Below are positions 1-6,512 of a DNA stretch of 9,677 nt, one piece after another. The notes below the pieces were generated by a model, which saw only the letters and a list, made by a program, of their open reading frames with translations, made no database searches and was not told the DNA's origin. Position numbers and translations under genes: made by a program. The stretch is from Sutterella sp. (GTDB lineage: Bacteria; Pseudomonadota; Gammaproteobacteria; Burkholderiales; Burkholderiaceae_F). The stretch is taken from contig DNLN01000100.1 in the NCBI GenBank assembly GCA_003488465.1, positions 1 through 9,677 of the forward strand, written 5' to 3'. Position 1 is the first letter of the stretch, and each line of letters opens with the position of its first letter.

Positions 1-1
1 T

Positions 2-40
2 GAAAAGCTGGCCGGCGAATGCCGGACCATCTTTGCCTGA
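2..40 (+). CDS. C-terminal end of an unidentified gene (partial)
   Basis: An open frame enters from the left edge and stops at TGA 38-40. It encodes only the tail EKLAGECRTIFA. The stop lies 13 bp before the pncA start and just before the pncA ribosome binding site, so the two genes probably share a transcript. Twelve residues are too few to identify the protein. A gene of NAD salvage, such as nicotinate phosphoribosyltransferase, would make sense beside pncA, but that is only a guess from context. Confidence 0.4.
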   Translation, partial: EKLAGECRTIFA

Positions 41-53
41 AAGGAGCGGAACG

Positions 54-683
54 ATGACGGATGCGCTCATTGTGGTTGATTTGCAGAACGACTTTCTGCC
101 TGGAGGCGCGCTTGCAGTGGCTGGCGGCGACGCCGTCATCCCGACGGTAAACGACTTGATCGCCCGAGCACCCTGCGTTGTGATGACGCAGGACTGGCAT
201 CCGAGGGATCACGTCAGCTTTGCTGCAAACCACCCCGGGCACGCGCTTTATGAAACCATCTCCGTGCCAAGCGGCAGTCAGGTGCTTTGGCCCGTGCACT
301 GCGTGCAGGGAACGGCGGGGGCGGAGATCTCCCCGCTCATTGATACCAAGAAGGCTTGCGCGATCGTGCGCAAGGGCATTCGGCCGGATGTCGACAGTTA
401 CTCGGGGTTCGTTGATGCGGATCGCAGAACCCGCTCCGGGCTTGCCGGATTGCTGCGCGAGCGGGGTGTGACTCGAGTGTTTGTCTGCGGCCTGGCCACG
501 GATTTTTGCGTTTCCTGGACGGCGCTTGATGCCGCGGGCGCGGGCTTTGAGACCTTCGTCGTCACGGACGCGAGCCGTGCGATCGACGTGAACGGATCGC
601 TTGCCGCGGCTAGAGACGCATGGAGAGACGCCGCAATCAAGGAAATCCAAAGTTCTGAGATTGCCTTTGTGCTGAAAAATTAG
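54..683 (+). CDS. pncA: nicotinamidase (PncA, isochorismatase-like hydrolase)
   Basis: Hydrolyses nicotinamide to nicotinate and ammonia in the cytoplasmic NAD salvage (Preiss-Handler) route. The 209-residue product is close to the usual length. The cysteine-hydrolase triad is visible: D9 in VVDLQNDF, K107 in IVRKG and C152 in GLATDFCV. The metal-binding set is also present: D47 and H49 in TQDWHP, and H82 in WPVHC. The start chosen is ATG 54 because AAGGAG lies at 41-46, 7 bp upstream. An in-frame TTG at 33 would precede that ribosome binding site and overlap the upstream stop, so it is unlikely. There is no signal peptide. The gene follows another reading frame after 13 bp and is followed by a hairpin (691-707). 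The motif set makes the family assignment firm; pyrazinamidase activity is commonly shared by this family. Confidence 0.95.
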   Translation: MTDALIVVDLQNDFLPGGALAVAGGDAVIPTVNDLIARAPCVVMTQDWHPRDHVSFAANHPGHALYETISVPSGSQVLWPVHCVQGTAGAEISPLIDTKKACAIVRKGIRPDVDSYSGFVDADRRTRSGLAGLLRERGVTRVFVCGLATDFCVSWTALDAAGAGFETFVVTDASRAIDVNGSLAAARDAWRDAAIKEIQSSEIAFVLKN

Positions 684-690
684 GCCAAAA

Positions 691-707
691 CCCGAGGTTT
701 CTTCGGG
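691..707. terminator. short hairpin after pncA, weak terminator candidate
   Basis: CCCGAGG and CTTCGGG pair as a 7-bp stem with one G-T wobble around a TTT loop, 7 bp after the pncA stop. No T-run follows on the + strand. A run of four T follows if read on the minus strand, where no gene ends. It may be a Rho-assisted end or an RNA 3' stabiliser for pncA. Confidence 0.4.
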
Positions 708-717
708 TGCGTCCCTG

Positions 718-723
718 TACAAT
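718..723 (+). promoter_or_regulatory. candidate -10 box for the dusB-fis-purH operon
   Basis: TACAAT matches the sigma-70 -10 consensus at five of six positions and lies in the only sizeable gap before dusB. A start near 730 would give a leader of about 65 nt. No good TTGACA-like -35 is seen at 16-18 bp; the corresponding bases fall in the preceding hairpin. The same hexamer occurs before the malic enzyme gene, which gives mild support. Confidence 0.4.
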
Positions 724-796
724 TGCGAACTGAAAAAATTGTCGCCAAGGATGTTGAAAAACACCCTTCGCTTTTCGTGCGTATCGTTTCTGCCGC

Positions 797-1768
797 ATGT
801 TGATCGGTTCCTACACGCTCGTCAGTCCAGTCATTCTTGCTCCGATGGCGGGGATTACGGATGCCCCCTTTCGCAGGATCTGCCTGGAGTCTGGGGCGGG
901 GCTTGTCGTGTCGGAAATGGTTTCCGCAAGGGACGATCTGCGGGAAACGGATCTGTCGCGCCGACGCTATGAACCCGATTCCTGGAATCCGATTCCTGTC
1001 GTGCAGCTTCTGGGGGCGGATCCCCGGAGCATGGCCGAGGCGGCGCGGTACGCACAGGGGTGCGGCGCCGCGATCGTGGACGTGAACTTCGGCTGTCCCG
1101 CAAGAAAGGTCTGCGGCATGGCCTGCGGATCGGCCATCATGGCAAACGAGCCGCTTGCCCGGGAGATCCTCGAAGCGGTGGCGGGAGCGGTGAGCATTCC
1201 GGTGACCGTGAAGATGCGCACGGGCTGGGACGCCGGGCACAGGAACGCGCTGGAACTAGCCCGGATGGCCGAGGGCGCCGGGTTTTCCGCGGTGACGATT
1301 CACGGCCGAACGCGCTCGGATCTTTTCCGGGGCGAGGCCGAGTACGAGACGATTGCAAATGCCGTGAAGGCTTTGCGGATTCCCGTGGTCGCCAATGGCG
1401 ACATCACGGATCCGGACAAGGCGCAGCGCGTGCTTGCGGCAACGGCTGCGGCGGGCGTCATGATCGGACGCGCGGCCTACGGGAGCCCGTGGATGCTGGG
1501 ACGGGTTGGCGCCGTGCTAAGTGGAGGCGCCGATCCCGGAGAGCCGGATTTGCGGCAGGCCGGACGCATTGTGCTGCGGCACCTTCGCTATCACCTCGAG
1601 TACTGGGGTGAAACGCTTGCAGCGGTGCGCACGTTCCGCAAGCATGCGATCCGGTATTTGGAGCGTTTTGGCGGCAAGGAACCCGCCCGGGCGCTCGCAA
1701 AGGAAAGTGATGCGGGGACGGTTCGCCGCATGCTGGAAGAATTTTTTGAACTGGAAGATGGACAATGA
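797..1768 (+). CDS. dusB: tRNA-dihydrouridine synthase B
   Basis: FMN enzyme that reduces specific uridines in the tRNA D-loop to dihydrouridine using NADPH. The 323-residue protein shows the Dus TIM barrel. APMAGITDAPFR (15-26) is the FMN-binding signature. The catalytic cysteine is C100 in NFGCPARKV. K139 sits in VKMRTGW and H169 in TIHGRTR. VVANGDI and GVMIGRAAYG near residues 197-226 form the phosphate-binding end of the barrel. The helical tRNA-binding domain occupies roughly the last 80 residues. Length, motifs and the directly following fis favour DusB over DusA or DusC. The ATG has no strong ribosome binding site and no alternative in-frame start is better. Its TGA overlaps the fis ATG (ATGA), implying coupled translation. 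Extra cysteines at 106 and nearby (KVCGMACGSA) are slightly unusual. Confidence 0.93.
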   Translation: MLIGSYTLVSPVILAPMAGITDAPFRRICLESGAGLVVSEMVSARDDLRETDLSRRRYEPDSWNPIPVVQLLGADPRSMAEAARYAQGCGAAIVDVNFGCPARKVCGMACGSAIMANEPLAREILEAVAGAVSIPVTVKMRTGWDAGHRNALELARMAEGAGFSAVTIHGRTRSDLFRGEAEYETIANAVKALRIPVVANGDITDPDKAQRVLAATAAAGVMIGRAAYGSPWMLGRVGAVLSGGADPGEPDLRQAGRIVLRHLRYHLEYWGETLAAVRTFRKHAIRYLERFGGKEPARALAKESDAGTVRRMLEEFFELEDGQ

Positions 1769-2049
1769 GACGGTCAGTCATCAGGCGCATTCCGCAGATT
1801 GAGGTGCCGAGCGACGAGCTCTCGCGTCTCATCATCTCCCGGGTCGAGGCCTACCAGAAGGATCTCGACGGCAGGCAGGGGCTGCCCCTGCATGACATGA
1901 TCGTCATGGCCGCCGAGCGCCCGCTCATCTGCTGGGCCATGGACAAGTGCGGCTGCAATCAGCGCGCCGCAGCAAAGCTTTTGGGAATTAACCGCAACAC
2001 TCTGCGCACGAAGCTCGAGATGTACGGGTTTCTGACAGAGAGCAATTAA
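1765..2049 (+). CDS. fis: Fis-family nucleoid-associated DNA-binding protein
   Basis: Small dimeric DNA-bending protein that shapes the nucleoid and controls transcription of growth-linked genes. The product has 94 residues, against 98 in E. coli. Residues 17-50 form the dimerisation helices. The C-terminal helix-turn-helix lies at about 63-88 ([21 protein letters not shown]). N76, R77, T79, R81 and K83 align with the DNA-contact residues N84, R85, T87, R89 and K91 of E. coli Fis. The flexible N-terminal arm, which carries the Hin-invertase-activating beta hairpin in enterobacteria, looks short and charged here, so recombinational enhancer activity is doubtful. The ATG overlaps the dusB stop. 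purH begins 13 bp downstream. Fis normally represses its own dusB-fis promoter, but I could not pin a convincing Fis site in the upstream gap. Confidence 0.93.
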   Translation: MRRSVIRRIPQIEVPSDELSRLIISRVEAYQKDLDGRQGLPLHDMIVMAAERPLICWAMDKCGCNQRAAAKLLGINRNTLRTKLEMYGFLTESN

Positions 2050-2062
2050 AAGGAAATCGGAA

Positions 2063-3619
2063 ATGAGAAAACAAGCCTTGATCAGCGTGTCCGACAAGAC
2101 CGGCGTCGTGGAGTTCGCCCGCGCACTTGTCGAATTGGGCTATCACATCCTCTCGACGGGCGGCACCGCGAAGCTGCTCAGAAAGGAGGGCGTCGAGTGC
2201 CAGGAGGTGTCCGACTACACGGGCTTTCCTGAAATGCTCGACGGCCGCGTGAAGACGCTTGACCCGCACATCCACGGCGGCATCCTCGCCCGCCGCTGCA
2301 TCCCCGAGCACATGAAGGCGATTGCCGACCACGGCATCGATCCGATCGACATCGTGTGTGTGAATCTCTATCCGTTCACCCAGACGATCGCCCGTCCTGA
2401 CTGCACGTTCCAGCTTGCCATCGAGAACATCGACATCGGCGGCCCCACGATGATCCGCTCGGCCGCCAAGAACCACGAGTCCGTGGCCGTCATCGTCGAT
2501 CCGACCGACTACAACAAAATCGTTGCTGAAATCCGCGAGAAGGGCGAAGTGAGCGCCGAGACGCGCTTTGCGCTTGCCAAGAAGGTCTTTGCGCACACCG
2601 CTGCCTATGATGCCGCGATCACCAACTACCTCACGAGCCTGGATGAGAAGCGCGAGCGCACCAAGGCTTTCCCGGACGTCTTCACCCGTCAGTGGGTCAA
2701 GGTTCAGGACATGCGCTACGGCGAGAATCCCCACCAGGCGGCCGCGTTCTACCGCGAGCACTTCATCGCTCCGGGGCTGCTGTCGGGCTACACCCAGCTG
2801 CAGGGCAAGGAGCTCTCCTACAACAACATCTCGGACGGCGACGCCGCTTGGGAGGCCGCACGCAGCTTTGACACCCCGGCCTGCGTCATCATGAAGCACG
2901 CCAATCCGTGCGGCGCAGCCATTGGCGCGAACGTGCTCGAGGCCTATGAGAAGGCTTTCAAGACGGATCCGAAGAGCGCCTTTGGCGGCATCATCGCCTT
3001 TAACCGCGAAGTGGACGAAGCGACGGCCGCAGCGATCTCCAAGCAGTTTGCCGAAGTGATCATCGCCCCGGCCTACACGGAAGGCGCCAAGGCTGTGTTC
3101 GGCGCCAAGAAGAATCTTCGTCTGCTCACCGTGGCGAACGGCTCGGCCCACAATGACTACGAGTTCAAGCGCGTGGGCGGCGGTCTGCTTGTTCAGACGC
3201 CCGACATCCAGCTTTGCTCTGAAGCCGATCTGAAGATCGTCACGAAGAAGAAGCCCACGTCGGCCCAGATCGCCGACATGATGTTCGCCTGGAACATCGC
3301 CCGCTTCGTCAAGTCCAACACGATTGTCTACGCGCATAACGGCATGACGCTCGGCGTGGGCGCCGGCCAGATGAGCCGCGTTGACTCCGCGCGCTTTGCC
3401 GCGATCAAGGCGGCCGAGGCGGGGCTTTCGCTTCAGGGCTGCGCCGCAGCCTCCGATGCGTTCTTCCCGTTCCGCGACGGTCTTGACGTCATCATCGATC
3501 AGGGCGCGACCTGCGTGATCCAGCCGGGCGGCTCGATCCGCGATGATGAAGTGATCGCGGCGGCCGACGAGCGCGGCATCGTGATGGTCTTTACGGGTGA
3601 GCGGCACTTCCGCCACTAA
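2063..3619 (+). CDS. purH: bifunctional AICAR formyltransferase / IMP cyclohydrolase
   Basis: Catalyses the last two steps of de novo purine synthesis: formylation of AICAR by 10-formyl-tetrahydrofolate, then ring closure to IMP. The 518-residue length is typical (529 in E. coli). The N-terminal MGS-like cyclohydrolase domain (about 1-190) contains [34 protein letters not shown] and HGGILARR. The formyltransferase domain follows, with the catalytic K278-H279 in MKHANPCGA, and the family C-terminus GERHFRH is intact. AAGGAA at 2050-2055 lies 7 bp before the ATG. Codon choice is strongly biased toward C- and G-ending codons, suggesting high expression; this bias also leaves a long stop-free frame on the opposite strand. 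In Burkholderia-type genomes I recall ruvC following this gene; here tolB does. Confidence 0.97.
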   Translation: MRKQALISVSDKTGVVEFARALVELGYHILSTGGTAKLLRKEGVECQEVSDYTGFPEMLDGRVKTLDPHIHGGILARRCIPEHMKAIADHGIDPIDIVCVNLYPFTQTIARPDCTFQLAIENIDIGGPTMIRSAAKNHESVAVIVDPTDYNKIVAEIREKGEVSAETRFALAKKVFAHTAAYDAAITNYLTSLDEKRERTKAFPDVFTRQWVKVQDMRYGENPHQAAAFYREHFIAPGLLSGYTQLQGKELSYNNISDGDAAWEAARSFDTPACVIMKHANPCGAAIGANVLEAYEKAFKTDPKSAFGGIIAFNREVDEATAAAISKQFAEVIIAPAYTEGAKAVFGAKKNLRLLTVANGSAHNDYEFKRVGGGLLVQTPDIQLCSEADLKIVTKKKPTSAQIADMMFAWNIARFVKSNTIVYAHNGMTLGVGAGQMSRVDSARFAAIKAAEAGLSLQGCAAASDAFFPFRDGLDVIIDQGATCVIQPGGSIRDDEVIAAADERGIVMVFTGERHFRH

Positions 3620-3637
3620 GTGCGTCTTTGGATGCAC
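3620..3637 (+). terminator. hairpin directly after the purH stop
   Basis: GTGCGTC (3620-3626) pairs with GATGCAC (3631-3637) around a TTTG loop: a 7-bp stem with one G-T wobble, immediately after TAA. There is no T-run behind it. It is probably a 3' end protector or part of a two-hairpin, Rho-assisted end with the next element. Confidence 0.4.
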
Positions 3638-3642
3638 GAAAC

Positions 3643-3684
3643 AGCGCGGCGGGTGAGAAGTGAAGATTTCTCTTCTGCCGCGCT
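3643..3684 (+). terminator. larger stem-loop between purH and tolB
   Basis: AGCGCGGC (3643-3650) pairs perfectly with GCCGCGCT (3677-3684). Inside it, AGAAG (3656-3660) pairs with CTTCT (3672-3676), leaving a 5-nt bulge on the left arm. The result is a 13-bp interrupted, very GC-rich stem. The following bases are not T-rich, so intrinsic termination is uncertain. It sits just before the tolB promoter region and most likely marks the end of the dusB-fis-purH transcript. Confidence 0.5.
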
Positions 3685-3700
3685 TGGCGCTTAATCGCAT

Positions 3701-3706
3701 TATCAT
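3701..3706 (+). promoter_or_regulatory. candidate -10 box for tolB
   Basis: TATCAT matches five of six -10 positions. It lies between the purH 3' stem-loop and tolB, giving a leader of about 30 nt. No good -35 box is found at the right distance. Weak support, based mainly on the need for a start site here. Confidence 0.3.
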
Positions 3707-3742
3707 CCGGACATTTGACAGAAGGAAGAATACAGACCAGCC

Positions 3743-5047
3743 ATGCAGACAGTCTTCTCACGCAGAAAGCTCCTAGCAGCAGGAGTGGGGGCTGCAGCGC
3801 TTGGAGCGCTGCCGACGGTCGCGCTCTCGCAGCTTCGCATTGAAATCACCGGGGTTGGCGCCAATCAGATCCCGGTTGCGCTGATGCCCATGGCGGGCAG
3901 CGCCGCCAGCGGCATCGACCTCATGCAGATCGTGGCTGCTGACTTTGGCAGAACAGGGGAATTCCGGCTGATTCAGGGCGAGGCCGAAGCAAGTGCCGAA
4001 GACTGGGCAAAGCCCAACGTCGCTCCCTGGGCCGCCCGAGGCGCTTCGGTTCTCGCGACAGGAGCCATTGACAGAAAGTCCCAGGACGAGTGGGAGATCG
4101 TCTACAAGCTCTTTGATGCCGCAGGCGGTACGCTCCTTGATGAAAGCCACTTTCTTTCGACGGACGTGCAGCTCAGGATGACGGCGCACCGGATCGCCGA
4201 CAGAATTTACGACAAGCTCACGGGCCTTGGCGGACTGTTCACCTCGCGCATCGCCTATGTGAACGAGCGTGCGCAGAATCAGTTCGAACTTGTGATCGCC
4301 GACAGCGACGGCGCGAACGCAAGGACTGCGCTTCGCAGCTCCGAGCCCATCATCTCTCCTGCCTGGAGCCCGGACGGCAAGCAGGTGGCCTACGTGTCCT
4401 TTGAAAACAAGAAGCCCGTTGTCTACGTGCATACGCTTGCCACCGGCAAGCGCAGGGTGGTTGCAAATTTCAGGGGCAACAACTCGGCTCCGGCGTTCAG
4501 CCCCGACGGCGCGAAGCTCGCCGTGGCGCTCTCGCGCGACGGCATGACGCAGATCTTCCTGATCAATGCCGACGGCACCGGAGTGAAGCGTTTCTCGAGG
4601 TCGCTTGCAATCGACACCGAGCCGTGCTTCTCTGTGGACGGCAAATACATCTACTTTACGAGCGATCGGGGCGGCTCTCCCCAGATCTACCGCCAGATGG
4701 TTGGAAGCGATCAGGCCGAACGCGTCACGTTTGACTCGGGCTATGCCGTGAGTCCCTCGATTGACGCCAAGGGAACGAATCTTGCCTATGTGTCCCGGGA
4801 TTCGGGCAGGTATCGCGTGAGCGTGATGGACCTGCAGAGCGGCGAGCACATGCTGGTCTCGAGGACAGATTTTGACGAGTCGCCGAGTTTCTCGCCCAAT
4901 GGTCGGATGATCATTTATGCAACCGAGCGAGACAAGCGGGGCGTGCTCGCAACGGCTTCCGTCGACGGCACCGTGCATGCGATGCTCTCGGGGCCTGCCG
5001 GCGACATCCGGGAACCGACCTGGGGGCCGCTCATCACGAATTGGTAA
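3743..5047 (+). CDS. tolB: Tol-Pal system periplasmic beta-propeller protein TolB
   Basis: Periplasmic partner of Pal in the Tol-Pal envelope complex. It shuttles between Pal and TolA and helps constrict the outer membrane at division. The 434-residue precursor matches the family length. The signal sequence at 1-29 has SRRKLL at 6-11, a weakly hydrophobic Ala/Gly core and a likely cleavage after ALS (29|30); this looks twin-arginine-like rather than a standard Sec signal. The TolB N-terminal domain starts at LRIEITG (31-37) and runs to about 170. The beta-propeller carries repeats with S-P-D-G-type loops at about 206-213, 249-256, 293-300, 337-344 and 380-387. The ATG has only a distant purine-rich stretch (about 3720-3730) as ribosome binding site. 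pal follows after 94 bp and cpoB after that; tolQRA are not in the window. Confidence 0.95.
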   Translation: MQTVFSRRKLLAAGVGAAALGALPTVALSQLRIEITGVGANQIPVALMPMAGSAASGIDLMQIVAADFGRTGEFRLIQGEAEASAEDWAKPNVAPWAARGASVLATGAIDRKSQDEWEIVYKLFDAAGGTLLDESHFLSTDVQLRMTAHRIADRIYDKLTGLGGLFTSRIAYVNERAQNQFELVIADSDGANARTALRSSEPIISPAWSPDGKQVAYVSFENKKPVVYVHTLATGKRRVVANFRGNNSAPAFSPDGAKLAVALSRDGMTQIFLINADGTGVKRFSRSLAIDTEPCFSVDGKYIYFTSDRGGSPQIYRQMVGSDQAERVTFDSGYAVSPSIDAKGTNLAYVSRDSGRYRVSVMDLQSGEHMLVSRTDFDESPSFSPNGRMIIYATERDKRGVLATASVDGTVHAMLSGPAGDIREPTWGPLITNW

Positions 5048-5070
5048 CTGGGACGGTGAGGCGGTCTTTT

Positions 5071-5145
5071 ATGAAAAAGAGCGCTTCAAGGAAAAGTTTT
5101 ACGATGCACCGGATGGAAACGGTGACTGAACGGGAGTTGATATGA
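5071..5145 (+). CDS. possible 24-codon leader ORF upstream of pal
   Basis: In the 94-bp gap between tolB and pal an ATG at 5071 opens a 24-codon frame. It begins MKKSASRKSF, is basic at its start, and ends at TGA 5143-5145. That stop overlaps the pal ATG (5142-5144). GGTGAGG at 5055-5061 lies 9 bp upstream and could serve as ribosome binding site. The start site, spacing and overlap resemble a translationally coupled leader, but pal has its own GGGAG. The frame could be chance, and no homology is claimed. Confidence 0.25.
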   Translation: MKKSASRKSFTMHRMETVTERELI

Positions 5146-5618
5146 ATCGAATTTTTGCCTTGTCCGCCGCCGCGGCGGCGCTGATGCTCGCAGGGTGCTC
5201 ATCGGTCGAGCTCGACGAGTCCGCCAAGGACGGCACGACTCTTTCGGACGTAGCGCTCGTCGACCAGAGAGGCGGAGACGGAGGCGAGACGGCGGATCGC
5301 TCGATCTACTTTGCCTTTGACAGTTTCACGGTGCAGGACAAGTACATGCCTCTCGTGCAGCGCCATGCGCGCACGATGCTTGCCCATCCGACCCGGCAGG
5401 TGGTGATTGAGGGCAATACCGACAGCCGCGGCAGCCGCGAATACAACCTCGCGCTCGGCCAGAAGCGCAGCGAGGCCGTCAAGCAGCGCATGCAGCTGCT
5501 CGGCGTGCCGGCATCCCGCATCGAGGCGGTGAGCTTCGGACGCGAAAAGCCCGTGTCGCTTGAAGAGAACGAACAGGGTTGGGCGAAGAACCGCCGGGCC
5601 GACATCAACTATCGCTAA
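5142..5618 (+). CDS. pal: peptidoglycan-associated lipoprotein Pal
   Basis: Outer-membrane lipoprotein that ties the outer membrane to peptidoglycan and binds TolB. The 158-residue precursor starts with a type II signal peptide and lipobox LAGC; C19 is the lipidated residue, and the next residues are SS, compatible with outer-membrane sorting. The OmpA-like domain (about 50-158) includes YFAFDSFTV, the signature GNTDSRGSREYN (D94 within it) and the family-typical end AKNRRADINYR. GGGAG lies 5-6 bp before the ATG. The gene sits between tolB and cpoB, the canonical order, with cpoB starting 19 bp after its stop. A short upstream frame overlaps its start codon. Confidence 0.96.
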   Translation: MNRIFALSAAAAALMLAGCSSVELDESAKDGTTLSDVALVDQRGGDGGETADRSIYFAFDSFTVQDKYMPLVQRHARTMLAHPTRQVVIEGNTDSRGSREYNLALGQKRSEAVKQRMQLLGVPASRIEAVSFGREKPVSLEENEQGWAKNRRADINYR

Positions 5619-5637
5619 AGGCGGGGGATCCTCAAAG

Positions 5638-6357
5638 ATGATTGCGAAGGAACGGCTCCTTGGGGGCGCGCTCTCGGCCGCCTTGCTGATGGCTGCGGCC
5701 TCACCCGCGCATGCGCTTTTTGGCGATGACGAGGCCCGCAAGGCCATTCTGGATCTTCGCGAGCGCGTGCAGGCGATCCAGAACGGCCAGCTGCAGCTCG
5801 TGGGGCAGATAGAACTGCTGCAGCAGCAAAATGCCGAGCTCACAGGCCGGGTGGAGCGCCTCACGCAGCAGCTTGCAATCCAGCAGCGCTCCGTGAAGGA
5901 GCTCTACGGGAACCTTGACAAGCGTGTGGCGGCTTTCGAGCCCCAGTCCGAGCGTGTTGACGGGCGCAGCATCACGGTTTCTCCCGAGGAAAAGCGTCTT
6001 TTCGAAGGCGCTCTTCAACTTTTTTCCAACGGCAAGTACAGTCAGAGCCGCCGGATGTTCGATAAGCTCCTTGCGGACTACCCCCAGACGGATTATCGGC
6101 CAACCGTCTACTACTGGCTCGGCAACGTGTTCTTCGCCCAGGGCAATCTCACTCAGGCCGTCGCCTTCCAGAACCGGCTTCTGAAAGAGTATCCCGATAA
6201 TGTGCGCGTGCCCGATGCAATGCTCTCGCTTTCCTCTGCGCTGGCAAGCCAGGGCAAGAAGGATCAGGCCGTGAAGATCCTGCAGCAGATCCGCAGCCGC
6301 TATTCGGATACGGAGGCGGCGCAACTGGCCGCCGAGCGTTTGAAGGCGCTCAGATAG
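5638..6357 (+). CDS. cpoB: cell division coordinator CpoB (YbgF, Tol-Pal associated)
   Basis: Periplasmic protein that links Tol-driven outer-membrane constriction to septal peptidoglycan synthesis through PBP1B, as described for E. coli. The 239-residue precursor (263 in E. coli) has a Sec signal peptide with likely cleavage AHA|L at 26|27. A Gln/Leu-rich coiled coil that drives trimerisation follows at about 30-90, with a linker around 95-115. The TPR domain spans about 117-239, with three repeats recognisable by GKYSQSRRMFDKLLADYP, GNLTQAVAFQNRLLKEYP and GKKDQAVKILQQIRSRY. The start chosen is ATG 5638, preceded by GGGGGA at 5623-5628 and immediately encoding a proper signal peptide. An upstream extension to 5560 would overlap pal and bury the signal. 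It is last in the tolB-pal-cpoB set and is followed by two hairpins. Confidence 0.93.
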   Translation: MIAKERLLGGALSAALLMAAASPAHALFGDDEARKAILDLRERVQAIQNGQLQLVGQIELLQQQNAELTGRVERLTQQLAIQQRSVKELYGNLDKRVAAFEPQSERVDGRSITVSPEEKRLFEGALQLFSNGKYSQSRRMFDKLLADYPQTDYRPTVYYWLGNVFFAQGNLTQAVAFQNRLLKEYPDNVRVPDAMLSLSSALASQGKKDQAVKILQQIRSRYSDTEAAQLAAERLKALR

Positions 6358-6358
6358 A

Positions 6359-6378
6359 CAAACCGTCCTGTCGGTTTG
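6359..6378 (+). terminator. hairpin just after cpoB
   Basis: CAAACCG (6359-6365) pairs perfectly with CGGTTTG (6372-6378) around a 6-nt loop, one base after the cpoB stop codon. No clear T-run follows. It is a plausible transcript end for tolB-pal-cpoB, reinforced by the next inverted repeat. Confidence 0.45.
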
Positions 6379-6383
6379 CTCCG

Positions 6384-6419
6384 GGCCGCATGCCCTAAGC
6401 CTCTGCTCAGCATGCGGCC
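6384..6419. repeat. perfect 10-bp inverted repeat (terminator or operator)
   Basis: GGCCGCATGC (6384-6393) and GCATGCGGCC (6410-6419) are exact reverse complements separated by 16 nt. The right arm ends two bases before the candidate -10 box of the malic enzyme gene, so the repeat covers the spacer and -35 region. It could form a strong RNA hairpin ending cpoB transcription, but there is no T-run. It could instead be a dimeric regulator site for the malic enzyme promoter. Confidence 0.5.
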
Positions 6420-6421
6420 GC

Positions 6422-6427
6422 TACAAT
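6422..6427 (+). promoter_or_regulatory. candidate -10 box for the malic enzyme gene
   Basis: TACAAT, a five-of-six match to the -10 consensus, lies just after the inverted repeat and before a leader of about 80 nt. The in-frame ATG at 6426 overlaps this box, which argues against that ATG being the real start of the protein. No convincing -35 is seen, suggesting activator dependence or a weak promoter. Confidence 0.45.
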
Positions 6428-6512
6428 GAACAAGTCGTTGTCGGTCTGTCGCGTTCCCGGAAAAGCGTGGCGAAACAAACATTCTGAGAAGTTCACTTTG
6501 AAGGAATTTTCA

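Noticed and set aside
739..972. A 77-codon + strand frame overlapping the dusB start, with an ATG at 751 close to AAGG.
   Set aside because: Most of it lies out of frame inside the conserved FMN-binding part of dusB, and the product shows no recognisable features.
972..1002. Repeated CCGATTCCTG-type units within dusB.
   Set aside because: They encode a normal Asn-Pro-Ile-Pro segment of the enzyme and are only two short partial copies.
1988..3706. A 572-codon minus-strand frame opposite purH.
   Set aside because: purH lacks TTA, CTA and TCA codons because of strong codon bias, which removes antisense stops. The translated sequence has no recognisable domain.
3715..3720. An exact TTGACA that could be a -35 box for tolB.
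   Set aside because: The -10 position 17 bp later would fall at the tolB start codon, where no -10-like hexamer exists.
3773..4978. A 401-codon minus-strand frame opposite tolB.
   Set aside because: A shadow of the well-supported tolB gene, with no motif and no separate context.
4917..5129. A 70-codon frame running from the end of tolB into the tolB-pal gap.
   Set aside because: It is mostly out of frame within tolB and has no ribosome site. It resembles a chance frame.
5560..5637. Extension of cpoB into pal.
   Set aside because: It would put 26 residues ahead of a good signal peptide and overlap pal. ATG 5638 has a ribosome site and gives a proper Sec signal.
6426..6512. N-terminal extension of the malic enzyme to ATG 6426.
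   Set aside because: That ATG overlaps the candidate -10 box and has no ribosome site, whereas ATG 6513 has AAGGAA 7 bp upstream and matches the family start.
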